12,078 nt of DNA, from assembly GCA_017940445.1 (NCBI GenBank), contig JAGAYQ010000153.1, forward strand, positions 1 through 12,078. Reading direction: 5' to 3'. Below, one piece after another: positions 6,699 to 12,078 of this stretch. The stretch comes from Pyramidobacter sp. (GTDB lineage Bacteria > Synergistota > Synergistia > Synergistales > Dethiosulfovibrionaceae). Every line of letters starts with the position of its first letter. The stretch's first letter is position 1. Both the position numbers and the translations under genes were made by a program. The notes beneath the pieces were generated by a model. It did not search any database. It was not told the origin of the DNA and worked only from the letters and a program-made list of their open reading frames with translations.

Positions 6699-7298
6699 TT
6701 ATTCCGAGTGTTTTCGCAAAGCGCCCGCGAGTTCTTCTGCGGATGAAAGCGTCCTGACGATGAAGCGTCCGACGTAGATCTCCCGGTCGCTGACGGTCGT
6801 GTGGACGCTGACGATGTACTTGTCGCCTTCGTGCGTGCCCACCTTTGCACGGGCCACAAGCCTGTCGCCGACGGCAGCCGGCGCGCTGTAGCGTCCGCGG
6901 AACGAATCGACGACGACAAGATCAGCTTCCACGACCGCGATTGCGAGCGTGCTCGCCTGGGCGTAGATGTACTGATCCCAGACCTGTTCCGTGTGACGGA
7001 AGGCCATGTCCTTCGTCGTCTGGAGCATGGACAGCGCCCAGACGTTAGGCTCCAGCCCCAGCAGCTCGCCGATAAACTCTTCCTGCTTCAGCGACCGCAG
7101 GCGGCTGACAGCGCGTTCCGCCATCTGGCGCGTGCGCTCGCGCAGCTCCGGCACGCCCAGCAGAGCGCGGTCGAGCCGGATCGTGCTCAGGCTCACTTTC
7201 AGCAGCCGGGCAAGGTCTTCGTCGGTATGGAGAGGATTCTGCTCGATCAGTGCTGTCAGTCTTTCGTGACGTTTCAGTTTTCCCGTCTTGGCAGTCAT
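6699..7298 (-). CDS. fapR: FapR, malonyl-CoA-responsive repressor of lipid genes
   Basis: FapR binds operators upstream of fatty-acid and phospholipid genes and is released by malonyl-CoA. The 199-residue protein has a DeoR-like helix-turn-helix (about 11-57, motif VSLSTIRLDRALLGVPELRER) and then a hotdog-fold effector domain (about 90-185). YAQASTLAIAV (112-122) and SGRF-like VGRF (176-179) match Bacillus subtilis FapR, which has 188 residues. The start is fixed by homology to the N-terminus and by GGAGG at 7306-7302, but only three bases separate that box from the ATG. This unusually short spacing may keep repressor levels low. It heads the plsX-fab-rnc operon and has a FapR-like operator over its own leader, suggesting autoregulation. 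Confidence 0.95.
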   Translation of the reverse strand: MTAKTGKLKRHERLTALIEQNPLHTDEDLARLLKVSLSTIRLDRALLGVPELRERTRQMAERAVSRLRSLKQEEFIGELLGLEPNVWALSMLQTTKDMAFRHTEQVWDQYIYAQASTLAIAVVEADLVVVDSFRGRYSAPAAVGDRLVARAKVGTHEGDKYIVSVHTTVSDREIYVGRFIVRTLSSAEELAGALRKHSE

Positions 7299-7313
7299 TT
7301 TCCTCCCCCGATT

Positions 7314-7330
7314 TTAAGACCAGATTGTAA
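7314..7330 (-). promoter_or_regulatory. FapR operator (FapR box)
   Basis: On the minus strand TTACAATCTGGTCTTAA matches the Bacillus FapR consensus, as I remember it (TTAGTACCTAGTCTTAA), at 13 of 17 positions, with an exact right half GTCTTAA. It lies just downstream of the predicted transcription start, a place where a bound repressor would block elongation or initiation. Directly upstream, over the start site, is a weaker imperfect repeat TTAGTTC-GT-GAGCTGA (7348-7333) with a TTAGT half-site, possibly a second box. Confidence 0.65.
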
Positions 7331-7352
7331 TATCAGCTCACGAACTAAGCGC

Positions 7353-7381
7353 AGTATAAAGAGTTTAGCCGCAAAGGTCAA
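7353..7381 (-). promoter_or_regulatory. sigma-70 promoter of the fapR-plsX-fab-rnc operon
   Basis: On the minus strand the -35 box TTGACC (7381-7376, 5/6) and the -10 box TATACT (7358-7353, 5/6) are separated by an optimal 17 bases. Transcription should begin near 7346, leaving a leader of about 48 bases. AT-rich sequence lies upstream, beginning 20 to 30 bases before the -35. The terminator of the preceding operon is about 65 bases upstream, so this promoter must drive fapR. Confidence 0.8.
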
Positions 7382-7445
7382 GACGAAAGCGTCTGATCGA
7401 TCATATTACTTATTTTCAAAAAACTTTTCCCTCGCTCGTCCTCAT

Positions 7446-7487
7446 ACAAAAAACTCCCGCGGAATGATTTCCACGGGAGTTTTTTGT
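7446..7487 (-). terminator. Strong rho-independent terminator of the ackA-yceD-rpmF operon
   Basis: A perfect 14-bp inverted repeat, with core CTCCCG/CGGGAG flanked by A6 and T6 (7446-7459 and 7474-7487), encloses a loop with its own GGAA/TTCC stem. It works in either direction because it has T runs on both strands. It sits ten bases after the rpmF stop and separates that operon from the fapR promoter. Confidence 0.92.
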
Positions 7488-7496
7488 CAACGCAGC

Positions 7497-7718
7497 TTAT
7501 TCAGCCTTGTTTTCCGCTTCAGCGGGAGCCTTGTCGGCGGCGACCTTCATCACCTTGCGGCCGCGGTAGTAGCCGCAGGCGGGGCAGGCGCAGTAGGGCA
7601 TGATCGTCTCGCCGCAGTGCGAGCACGTCGTCAGGCCGGGAGCCGTCTTCTCGCCGAGCCACTGGGAGAAGCGGTGGTGAGTTCTGCGATGGGACTGTCT
7701 GATCTTCGGGGTTGCCAT
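7497..7718 (-). CDS. rpmF: 50S ribosomal protein L32
   Basis: L32 is a small zinc-ribbon protein of the large ribosomal subunit. The 73-residue product begins MATPKIRQSHRRTHHRFSQW, a basic N-terminus typical of L32. It has Cys32-x2-Cys35 and Cys45-x2-Cys48 as the zinc ligands, plus an extra Cys43. It is longer than common L32 proteins (about 57-60) because of an Ala/Glu/Lys-rich tail after residue 58. The start at 7718 is chosen because AAAGGAGGG (7735-7727) lies upstream at normal spacing. A longer open frame would run through yceD. It begins two bases after the yceD stop, and its Shine-Dalgarno is encoded by the last yceD codons (Lys-Gly-Gly-Lys). The yceD-rpmF pair is widely conserved. Confidence 0.96.
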   Translation of the reverse strand: MATPKIRQSHRRTHHRFSQWLGEKTAPGLTTCSHCGETIMPYCACPACGYYRGRKVMKVAADKAPAEAENKAE

Positions 7719-7720
7719 GG

Positions 7721-8275
7721 TTATTTCCCTCCTTTGTGCTTTTCTTGTTCCAATAAATCTGCCAGAGCCAGAAAGCGCGGATCGGTCTGTTCGCCGCTCA
7801 CGACCGCAGGAGCGCATTCGTCGGGACATTCCGCATATAGCGGCAGAGACTCGACGAGACATTCCCAGACGAGATCGGCGGCGTCAAGATTTGTCCCCAG
7901 CCGCGAGACCGGGAGCACCACCCTGTCAGAGTCGTAAAACTCTTCTTCTTCCTGACCCGTTCCAGCATCATCTGACTGCAAGATGTAAGAATACATGAAA
8001 TCTTCCTGAATTGCAACCGTCAGAGGCGCGCAACATCTGCGGCATTCTGCCGCAACTTCCCCTTCGATCTTGATAAAAACATCGACACCTTGAGGCAATC
8101 GCTGCGTCTCGACCGTCACATTCAGAGGCTTCGTCAGCGGAAATTCCAGTCCGCCGCGCGAAACAGGCTCGTTCAGTTCGACTGTCCAGGAGCGGGTGAT
8201 TTTCTCCGAGGCGTCTTTGCCGTCGGGCACGGGAACGACGAATTTCCAGTCCGAGGGCCGTTCGGTCAGCGCCAT
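7721..8275 (-). CDS. yceD: DUF177/YceD family protein (23S rRNA accumulation)
   Basis: This 184-residue protein belongs to the YceD (DUF177) family, which is linked to 23S rRNA accumulation and is almost always encoded next to L32. It carries Cys78-x2-Cys81 (AECRRCCAPL) and a second pair Cys150-x3-Cys154 (AECPDEC), which probably form a metal site. An acidic run EEEE lies at 109-112. It has the usual C-terminal DPRFLALADLL (165-175). The ATG at 8275 has GGAG (8287-8284) eight bases upstream. A nearby ATG at 8280 is out of frame. It lies 29 bases after ackA and two bases before rpmF, so the three genes appear to be one operon. The exact biochemical activity of the family is not settled. Confidence 0.92.
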   Translation of the reverse strand: MALTERPSDWKFVVPVPDGKDASEKITRSWTVELNEPVSRGGLEFPLTKPLNVTVETQRLPQGVDVFIKIEGEVAAECRRCCAPLTVAIQEDFMYSYILQSDDAGTGQEEEEFYDSDRVVLPVSRLGTNLDAADLVWECLVESLPLYAECPDECAPAVVSGEQTDPRFLALADLLEQEKHKGGK

Positions 8276-8304
8276 CTCATTCGCTCCTTTCCGGGATCGT
8301 GATG

Positions 8305-9492
8305 CTAAAACGCCAGTTCCTTCGTGTCGCGGGCGATGACGAGCTCCTCGTTGGTGGGGATGACGATTACCTTCACCTTGGAGTCGTCAGCGCTGATCAC
8401 GCGCTCCTCGCCGCGGAAGTTGTTCTTGGAGTAGTCCATCTTCACGCCAAGGAACTCAAGTCCCTCAGTCACCATCTGGCGGGTAGTGGCGCTGTTCTCG
8501 CCGATGCCGGCGGTGAAGACGATGGCGTCAACGCCGCCCATAGCAGCCGCGTAGGCGCCGATGTACTTCTTGACGCTGTAGGTGAGCATCTTATAGGCCA
8601 GCGTGCACTTGGCGTCGCCCTTGTTCATGCCGTCCTCAACGTCGCGAAGGTCGCCGGAAACACCGGAAACGCCGAGCAGTCCGCTCTCCTTGTTGAGCAT
8701 CTTGTCGGTCTTTTCGGCGCCTTCCTTCTGGGCGATGAACGTGATCACGCTGGGATCGACATCGCCGGAGCGGGTGCCCATGACAACGCCGGGAAGGGGC
8801 GTGAAGCCCATCGACGTATCGACGCACTTGCCGTGATCGACGGCGGCGACAGAGCTGCCGTTGCCAAGGTGGCAGGTGATGATCTTCAGCTCGCTCATCG
8901 GCTTGCCGAGCAGCTCAGCGCAGCGGGCGGAAACGAAGCGGTGGCTGGTGCCGTGGAAGCCATAGCGGCGCACGTGATCTTCCTTATAATAACGCTCGGG
9001 GATCGCGTAGCGGAACGCATAGTCGGGCATCGTCTGATGGAACGCAGTGTCGAACACGCCGACCTGGGGAACCTTGGGCAGAGCGGCGGTGATGGCCTCG
9101 ATGCCGATGATGTTGGCGGGGTTGTGGAGCGGGGCCAGCGGGATGCAGCGCTTCAGAGCGTCCATCACGGCGGGCGTGATCTTCACGGAGGTGGCGAACT
9201 CCTCGCCGGCGTGGACGACGCGGTGGCCGACGGCCGCCAGCTCGTCAAGGCTCTTCAGAACGCCGACTTTGGCGTCAAGCAGGGACTTGAGCACGAGGTC
9301 GACGGCGACCTTGTGATCGGGGATGGGCGTCTCGGTGACAACGGCATCCATGCCGGTCTTGGTGTGCTTGAGGCGCGAACCGTCGATGCCGATGCGCTCC
9401 ACAAGGCCCTTGGCCAGCACGGACTCATTGTCCATGTCGAACACCTGATACTTGAGAGAGGAACTGCCGCAGTTGATAACGAGAATCTTCAC
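8305..9492 (-). CDS. ackA: Acetate kinase
   Basis: AckA interconverts acetate plus ATP with acetyl phosphate plus ADP, the ATP-yielding step of acetate fermentation. The 395-residue protein has INCGSSSLKYQ at the N-terminus with Asn7, Arg91 (VGHRVVHAGE), His123 (PLHNPAN), Asp148 (FDTAFH), His180 (GFHGTSH), Arg241 (GTRSGD) and Glu384 (PTNEE). This set corresponds to the catalytic residues of the Methanosarcina enzyme. I place the start at a GTG (9492-9490), because GGAGG (9505-9501) is eight bases upstream and the family begins at MKILVINCGSS. An in-frame ATG 18 codons earlier adds residues with no family resemblance. pta is not adjacent. No clear minus-strand promoter is visible in the 102-base gap to tmcAL. 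Confidence 0.97.
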   Translation of the reverse strand: MKILVINCGSSSLKYQVFDMDNESVLAKGLVERIGIDGSRLKHTKTGMDAVVTETPIPDHKVAVDLVLKSLLDAKVGVLKSLDELAAVGHRVVHAGEEFATSVKITPAVMDALKRCIPLAPLHNPANIIGIEAITAALPKVPQVGVFDTAFHQTMPDYAFRYAIPERYYKEDHVRRYGFHGTSHRFVSARCAELLGKPMSELKIITCHLGNGSSVAAVDHGKCVDTSMGFTPLPGVVMGTRSGDVDPSVITFIAQKEGAEKTDKMLNKESGLLGVSGVSGDLRDVEDGMNKGDAKCTLAYKMLTYSVKKYIGAYAAAMGGVDAIVFTAGIGENSATTRQMVTEGLEFLGVKMDYSKNNFRGEERVISADDSKVKVIVIPTNEELVIARDTKELAF

Positions 9493-9505
9493 TGAAAAAA
9501 CCTCC

Positions 9506-9534
9506 TTGACGTAATCGACGCTCTGTCGTATATC
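9506..9534 (+). promoter_or_regulatory. Probable promoter of tmcAL
   Basis: TTGACG (9506-9511, 5/6 to consensus) and TATATC (9529-9534, 4/6) are separated by 17 bases, with transcription predicted from about 9541. The -35 box overlaps the complement of the ackA Shine-Dalgarno, so divergent transcription shares very little space here. Confidence 0.45.
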
Positions 9535-9552
9535 AAAAACTATCAATCAACC

Positions 9553-9570
9553 TCCGCCGTCCTCGGCGGA
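9553..9570. repeat. Inverted repeat in the ackA-tmcAL gap
   Basis: TCCGCCG (9553-9559) and CGGCGGA (9564-9570) form a perfect 7-bp stem with a TCCT loop. It would lie in the 5' leader of tmcAL, six bases before its GAGGAG ribosome-binding site, and in or upstream of the ackA leader on the other strand. No T run follows in either direction, so it is not a terminator. It could be an operator or leader hairpin. Confidence 0.5.
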
Positions 9571-9594
9571 CGCACAGAGGAGCATTGCCGAAAA

Positions 9595-10809
9595 ATGGAA
9601 AAAGTCATCGGCATCACGGCCGAATACAATCCTTTTCACCAAGGCCACCAGTACCAGCTGCGCATGCTGAAACAGGCACACCCTGACGCGCTTATCATCG
9701 TGACACTTTCAGGCTCGTTCGTTCAGCGGGGAACGCCTGCGATGCTCGACGCCTGGACGCGTGCCGAGATGGCCGTTCGCTGCGGCGTTGATCTTGCGAT
9801 CGAACTGCCGCTGCCGTTCTGCTGTCACAATGCCGGCGTTTTCGCAGACGCTTCTGTGGCGCTGCTGAAAGCCTGCGCCTGCGTTTCCGCCATTTCCTTC
9901 GGGATGGAGGACGATGCGGAACTGCTGCGCAGAATCTCACATATTTTAGTTCAGGAATCGTCAGCTTTCAAGACTCAATTACAGGATTTTTTAAAAAAAG
10001 GCTTTTCTTACGCTCAGGCACGGGCCGAAGCGGCAGAATCATTATGTCCCGGCGCCAAAGATCTGCTGGGGAAGCCCAACAATTCGCTGGCGGCGGCCTA
10101 TGCCGAAAGCGCGCTGAGGCAGAACGCCAATTTTGAGCTCCTGCCCCTGCGCCGGACCGGCGCAGGCTACTGCGACACGTCCAGTGAACACGGGATCATG
10201 AGCGCTACAGGCATCCGTGCTGCGCTGGCAGACGGGTGCACTGAGAAAGCCTTCGCTGCCATGCCCGAAGAGAGCGCTGCGATGCTGCGTGAACAGCTTG
10301 CCGCAAAACGCGTTTTTCTCGACGAGGCACCTCTGTGGCGAGCTCTGCGTCTGCTGCTGCTGCGCGCGACGCCGGAAACGCTGCGAGGATATGCCGGCGT
10401 CAGTGAAGGCATCGAGCATCGCCTGCTGGCGGCGCTGCCGGAGTGCGATAATTTCGCCCAGTATGTCGAAGCTGTTTCGACACGCCGCTATCCGCGCTCA
10501 CGCGTGCGCAGGATGCTCATCTGGCTGCTTCTGGGGATCACAAAAGAAGATGACGCGCTTTTTCAGTCGCGCGGACCTGCTTATATCCGGCCGCTGGCAA
10601 TGTCTGAACGGGGCCGTTCGCTCTTGAAGAGCATACGTGAATGCGGAACGCTGCCCGTCGTGTCTAAGCCGGCTGCGCTGGGCAGTGACGCTTATGCGCG
10701 GCGCGTTTTTCAGCTCGGACTGCGGGGCTCGGCTATCCGCGAAAGCTTCCTTCCCTGTCCTGACTGGCGGCGCGAGCTTTCAGCCGTTCCGTACATCGCA
10801 GCCAGTTAG
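9595..10809 (+). CDS. tmcAL: tRNA(Met) cytidine acetate ligase
   Basis: TmcAL (YlbM family) activates acetate with ATP and acetylates cytidine 34 in the anticodon of elongator tRNA-Met, which helps reading of AUG over AUA. The 404 residues begin MEKVIGITAEYNPFHQGHQY, with the nucleotidyltransferase HxGH motif (15-18). SGSFVQRG (39-46), WTRAEMA (54-60), the SFGMEDD stretch (101-107), PNNSLAAAY, SATGIR and a C-terminal RRYPRSRVRRML with YIRPLAMSERGRSLL all fit the family. GAGGAG (9577-9582) precedes the ATG by 12 bases, which is somewhat long. It is the only complete plus-strand gene here, divergent from ackA and overlapping coaD tail to tail. A T6A7 run at 9987-9999 lies within the frame. Confidence 0.93.
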   Translation: MEKVIGITAEYNPFHQGHQYQLRMLKQAHPDALIIVTLSGSFVQRGTPAMLDAWTRAEMAVRCGVDLAIELPLPFCCHNAGVFADASVALLKACACVSAISFGMEDDAELLRRISHILVQESSAFKTQLQDFLKKGFSYAQARAEAAESLCPGAKDLLGKPNNSLAAAYAESALRQNANFELLPLRRTGAGYCDTSSEHGIMSATGIRAALADGCTEKAFAAMPEESAAMLREQLAAKRVFLDEAPLWRALRLLLLRATPETLRGYAGVSEGIEHRLLAALPECDNFAQYVEAVSTRRYPRSRVRRMLIWLLLGITKEDDALFQSRGPAYIRPLAMSERGRSLLKSIRECGTLPVVSKPAALGSDAYARRVFQLGLRGSAIRESFLPCPDWRRELSAVPYIAAS

Positions 10810-11312
10810 GACTTCGCAGCGGCTCCTTCGCCCTGGAAACGCTCTACGAGCTTTTTGTACACGTTGGGCGGCACCATGCTGCGCACCTCGCCGCCGAGGC
10901 GAAAAACGTCCTTGAGCGTGTGGCTGGACAAAAATGAATATTTCGCGTCGGTGACGATGAACAGCGTTTCCATCTCCGGCTCCAGCTTGCGGTTCATCAG
11001 CGCCATCTGAAACTCGTATTCAAAGTCGGACAGAGCGCGCAGACCGCGGATGACGATGCTGCTTTTCCTCTGCCGAAGAAAATCGACGAGCAGCCCAGTG
11101 AACGAGTTCACCGTCACGTTTGGCAGGTGGGCGAGCGCTTCTCGCGCCATCTCAACGCGCTCTTCAAGCGTGAAGGCGCTCTGCTTGCTTGAATTGACCA
11201 GCACTGACACTTCTACTTCGTCGAACAGCGCGGCGGCGCGCTCGGCGATAAATACGTGGCCGTTGGTGATCGGGTCGAACGACCCGGGGTAGATCGCTTT
11301 ATGCTTGTACAT
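10806..11312 (-). CDS. coaD: Pantetheine-phosphate adenylyltransferase
   Basis: CoaD (PPAT) adenylates 4'-phosphopantetheine to dephospho-CoA, the penultimate step of coenzyme A synthesis. The 168-residue protein has IYPGSFDPITNGH with the nucleotidyltransferase TxGH motif, the VIRGLRALSDFEYEFQMALMN block and SFLSSHTLKDV near the C-terminus, all characteristic of bacterial PPAT. It is slightly longer than the E. coli enzyme (159). The ATG lies inside the 3' end of rsmD (14-base overlap), with AAGGAG seven bases upstream. Its stop TAA shares bases with the tmcAL stop on the opposite strand. The pairing with rsmD is conserved in many bacteria. Confidence 0.96.
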   Translation of the reverse strand: MYKHKAIYPGSFDPITNGHVFIAERAAALFDEVEVSVLVNSSKQSAFTLEERVEMAREALAHLPNVTVNSFTGLLVDFLRQRKSSIVIRGLRALSDFEYEFQMALMNRKLEPEMETLFIVTDAKYSFLSSHTLKDVFRLGGEVRSMVPPNVYKKLVERFQGEGAAAKS

Positions 11313-11805
11313 GTTCCGTCTCCTTCAGCTTGAGGAAATCGAGCACCGAGATGCCGTACCGCCGTTCGTCGACGAGCTCCCAGGGCGTGTTTTCGAGCAT
11401 AAGGGGCTCGCTCTCAGACCGTTCGATGACGATCACGCCGTCAGACTTGAGCAGACCGGCGTGAACGGCCAGGATGCCCGGCAGCTCGCTCATCCACTTC
11501 ATCTCATAGGGCGGATCGGCAAAGATCACGTCGAAGCTCATATTTCGCTTTTCGCACCAGTTCAGCGCCCGGCGCACATCCATGCACAGCTGTATGTGAC
11601 TCGTATCGCCAAGCGTGCGCCGGATCGCTGATGCGCGTTCACGCACCAGCTCAACTGTGACGATCGACGCGCCGCGCTTGCGCGCCTCGGCCGCCACGCG
11701 CCCTGTGCCTGAGAAAAGGTCAAGGAAGCTCATCCCGTGCAGCGGTCCGAGGATGCTGAACAGGGCCCCGAGCGTTTTGCCCGTTGTCGGCCGGACTTCT
11801 TTCAC
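11299..11805 (-). CDS. rsmD: 16S rRNA (guanine-966-N2)-methyltransferase RsmD
   Basis: RsmD methylates G966 of 16S rRNA in the assembled small subunit. The visible domain is a Rossmann methyltransferase with RPTT (5-8), the SAM motif LDLFSGTGRVAAEARKRGA (28-46) and the catalytic DPPY (97-100). I place the start at GTG 11805-11803, which overlaps the upstream stop as GTGA, with GGAGG (11821-11817) eleven bases before it. That gives 168 residues. The family usually has about 20 residues before RPTT with a pattern like RIxxGxxxGRxL. None is visible here, and the longer in-frame extension to 11901 does not resemble it. It is either a naturally short RsmD or one with an altered N-terminus. Confidence 0.88.
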   Translation of the reverse strand: MKEVRPTTGKTLGALFSILGPLHGMSFLDLFSGTGRVAAEARKRGASIVTVELVRERASAIRRTLGDTSHIQLCMDVRRALNWCEKRNMSFDVIFADPPYEMKWMSELPGILAVHAGLLKSDGVIVIERSESEPLMLENTPWELVDERRYGISVLDFLKLKETEHVQA

Positions 11806-12078
11806 TGCTTTTGCAGCCTCCGCGCGGCGTCCTCGATCGCAAAGCGCACCGACGGCGTCAGATAGGGGAGGAACACGCCGTCCAGCTTGACGAGCGTGCA
11901 TTCAGGGCGCTCGACGATCTTCAGATAAAACTTCTGCTCGTACCCTGAATCGGAACAGATCGTCTCTTCCAGAAGCGTGCCGTCAGTGGCGGCAAAACCG
12001 CCGCGGAACGCCCAGTGCGAGTCCTCTCCGTGACGGCCCCGGGCACAGCCCGTCTGTCCCGTCACCGTTTCGTTCAGC
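11802..12078 (-). CDS. 3' part of an unrecognised gene upstream of rsmD
   Basis: The frame is open to the right edge, so the start is not in the window. About 91 C-terminal residues are visible, ending in RRLQKQ and TGA. I do not recognise the family. The N-terminal half shown is Gly-rich and polar. The middle (GYEQKFYLKIVE) looks like alternating beta strand. The end (PSVRFAIEDAARRLQ) looks like an amphipathic helix. No catalytic motif, membrane segment or signal peptide is evident. Coding is supported by the four-base overlap of its stop with the rsmD GTG start, and by the rsmD Shine-Dalgarno being placed within it. This suggests a co-transcribed gene. A GTG at 12065 is possible but lacks a good ribosome-binding site in view. 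Confidence 0.6.
   Translation of the reverse strand, partial: LNETVTGQTGCARGRHGEDSHWAFRGGFAATDGTLLEETICSDSGYEQKFYLKIVERPECTLVKLDGVFLPYLTPSVRFAIEDAARRLQKQ

Noticed and set aside
6801..7937. A 378-codon plus-strand open frame spanning fapR, its promoter and rpmF
   Set aside because: It runs through a clear terminator and promoter, is antisense to three real genes, and has no recognisable domain.
8299..9495. A 398-codon open frame on the plus strand opposite ackA
   Set aside because: It is an antisense shadow of a gene with every acetate kinase motif. It has a low-complexity Ala/Gly/Asp/His composition and no family resemblance, and it arises from the GC-rich codon pattern.
9493..9546. An 18-codon N-terminal extension of ackA from an ATG at 9546
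   Set aside because: The extension has no family resemblance, while the GTG at 9492 has a good ribosome-binding site and gives the canonical N-terminus.

Overview
This GC-rich bacterial chromosome window is a dense block of housekeeping genes, nearly all on the minus strand. It covers fatty-acid and phospholipid synthesis, ribosome assembly, acetate metabolism, tRNA modification and coenzyme A synthesis. The gene content (FapR, FabK, TmcAL, AckA, the YceD-L32 pair) and the order resemble Firmicutes. The base composition and the merged layout would also fit Synergistota (Pyramidobacter or Jonquetella type), which is my best guess. That assignment is inferred from memory of gene order and not from a search. 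I see no mobile element, phage, CRISPR array, tRNA or rRNA.

Layout from left to right. (1) 1-557 holds no complete gene. A gene reading off the left edge starts at position 11 on the minus strand. It is preceded by a strong ribosome-binding site, a structured leader of about 80 bases and a good promoter. The terminator of the next operon lies at 447-486. (2) 558-7298 is one minus-strand operon read from right to left: fapR, plsX, fabK, fabD, fabG, acpP, fabF, rnc. It starts at a clear promoter with a FapR-like operator just downstream (7314-7381). Two internal hairpins (plsX/fabK and acpP/fabF) could adjust the output of its segments. (3) 7446-7487 is a strong terminator that ends a second minus-strand operon, ackA, yceD (DUF177), rpmF (7497-9492). 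(4) tmcAL (9595-10809) is the only complete plus-strand gene and is transcribed divergently from ackA. (5) 10806-12078 is a third minus-strand operon, an unrecognised partial gene, rsmD and coaD. It runs tail to tail into tmcAL with overlapping stop codons.

How the genes work together. FapR is known to sense malonyl-CoA and repress lipid genes. FabD loads malonyl groups onto ACP, FabF condenses, FabG and FabK carry out the two reductions, and PlsX passes acyl groups to phospholipid synthesis. CoaD makes the coenzyme A precursor, AckA interconverts acetate and acetyl phosphate, and TmcAL uses acetate to modify tRNA-Met. fabH, fabZ, the acc genes and pta are not in the window. In Bacillus subtilis, as I recall it, rsmD-coaD-ylbM-ylbN-rpmF and fapR-plsX-fabD-fabG-acpP-rnc are separate clusters; here they are joined, with ackA inserted.

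I found no wholly new system. The most unusual points are the self-complementary leader at the left edge, the FapR operator arrangement, an Asn-to-Asp change in the FabG catalytic tetrad, and a short RsmD coupled to an unknown gene.
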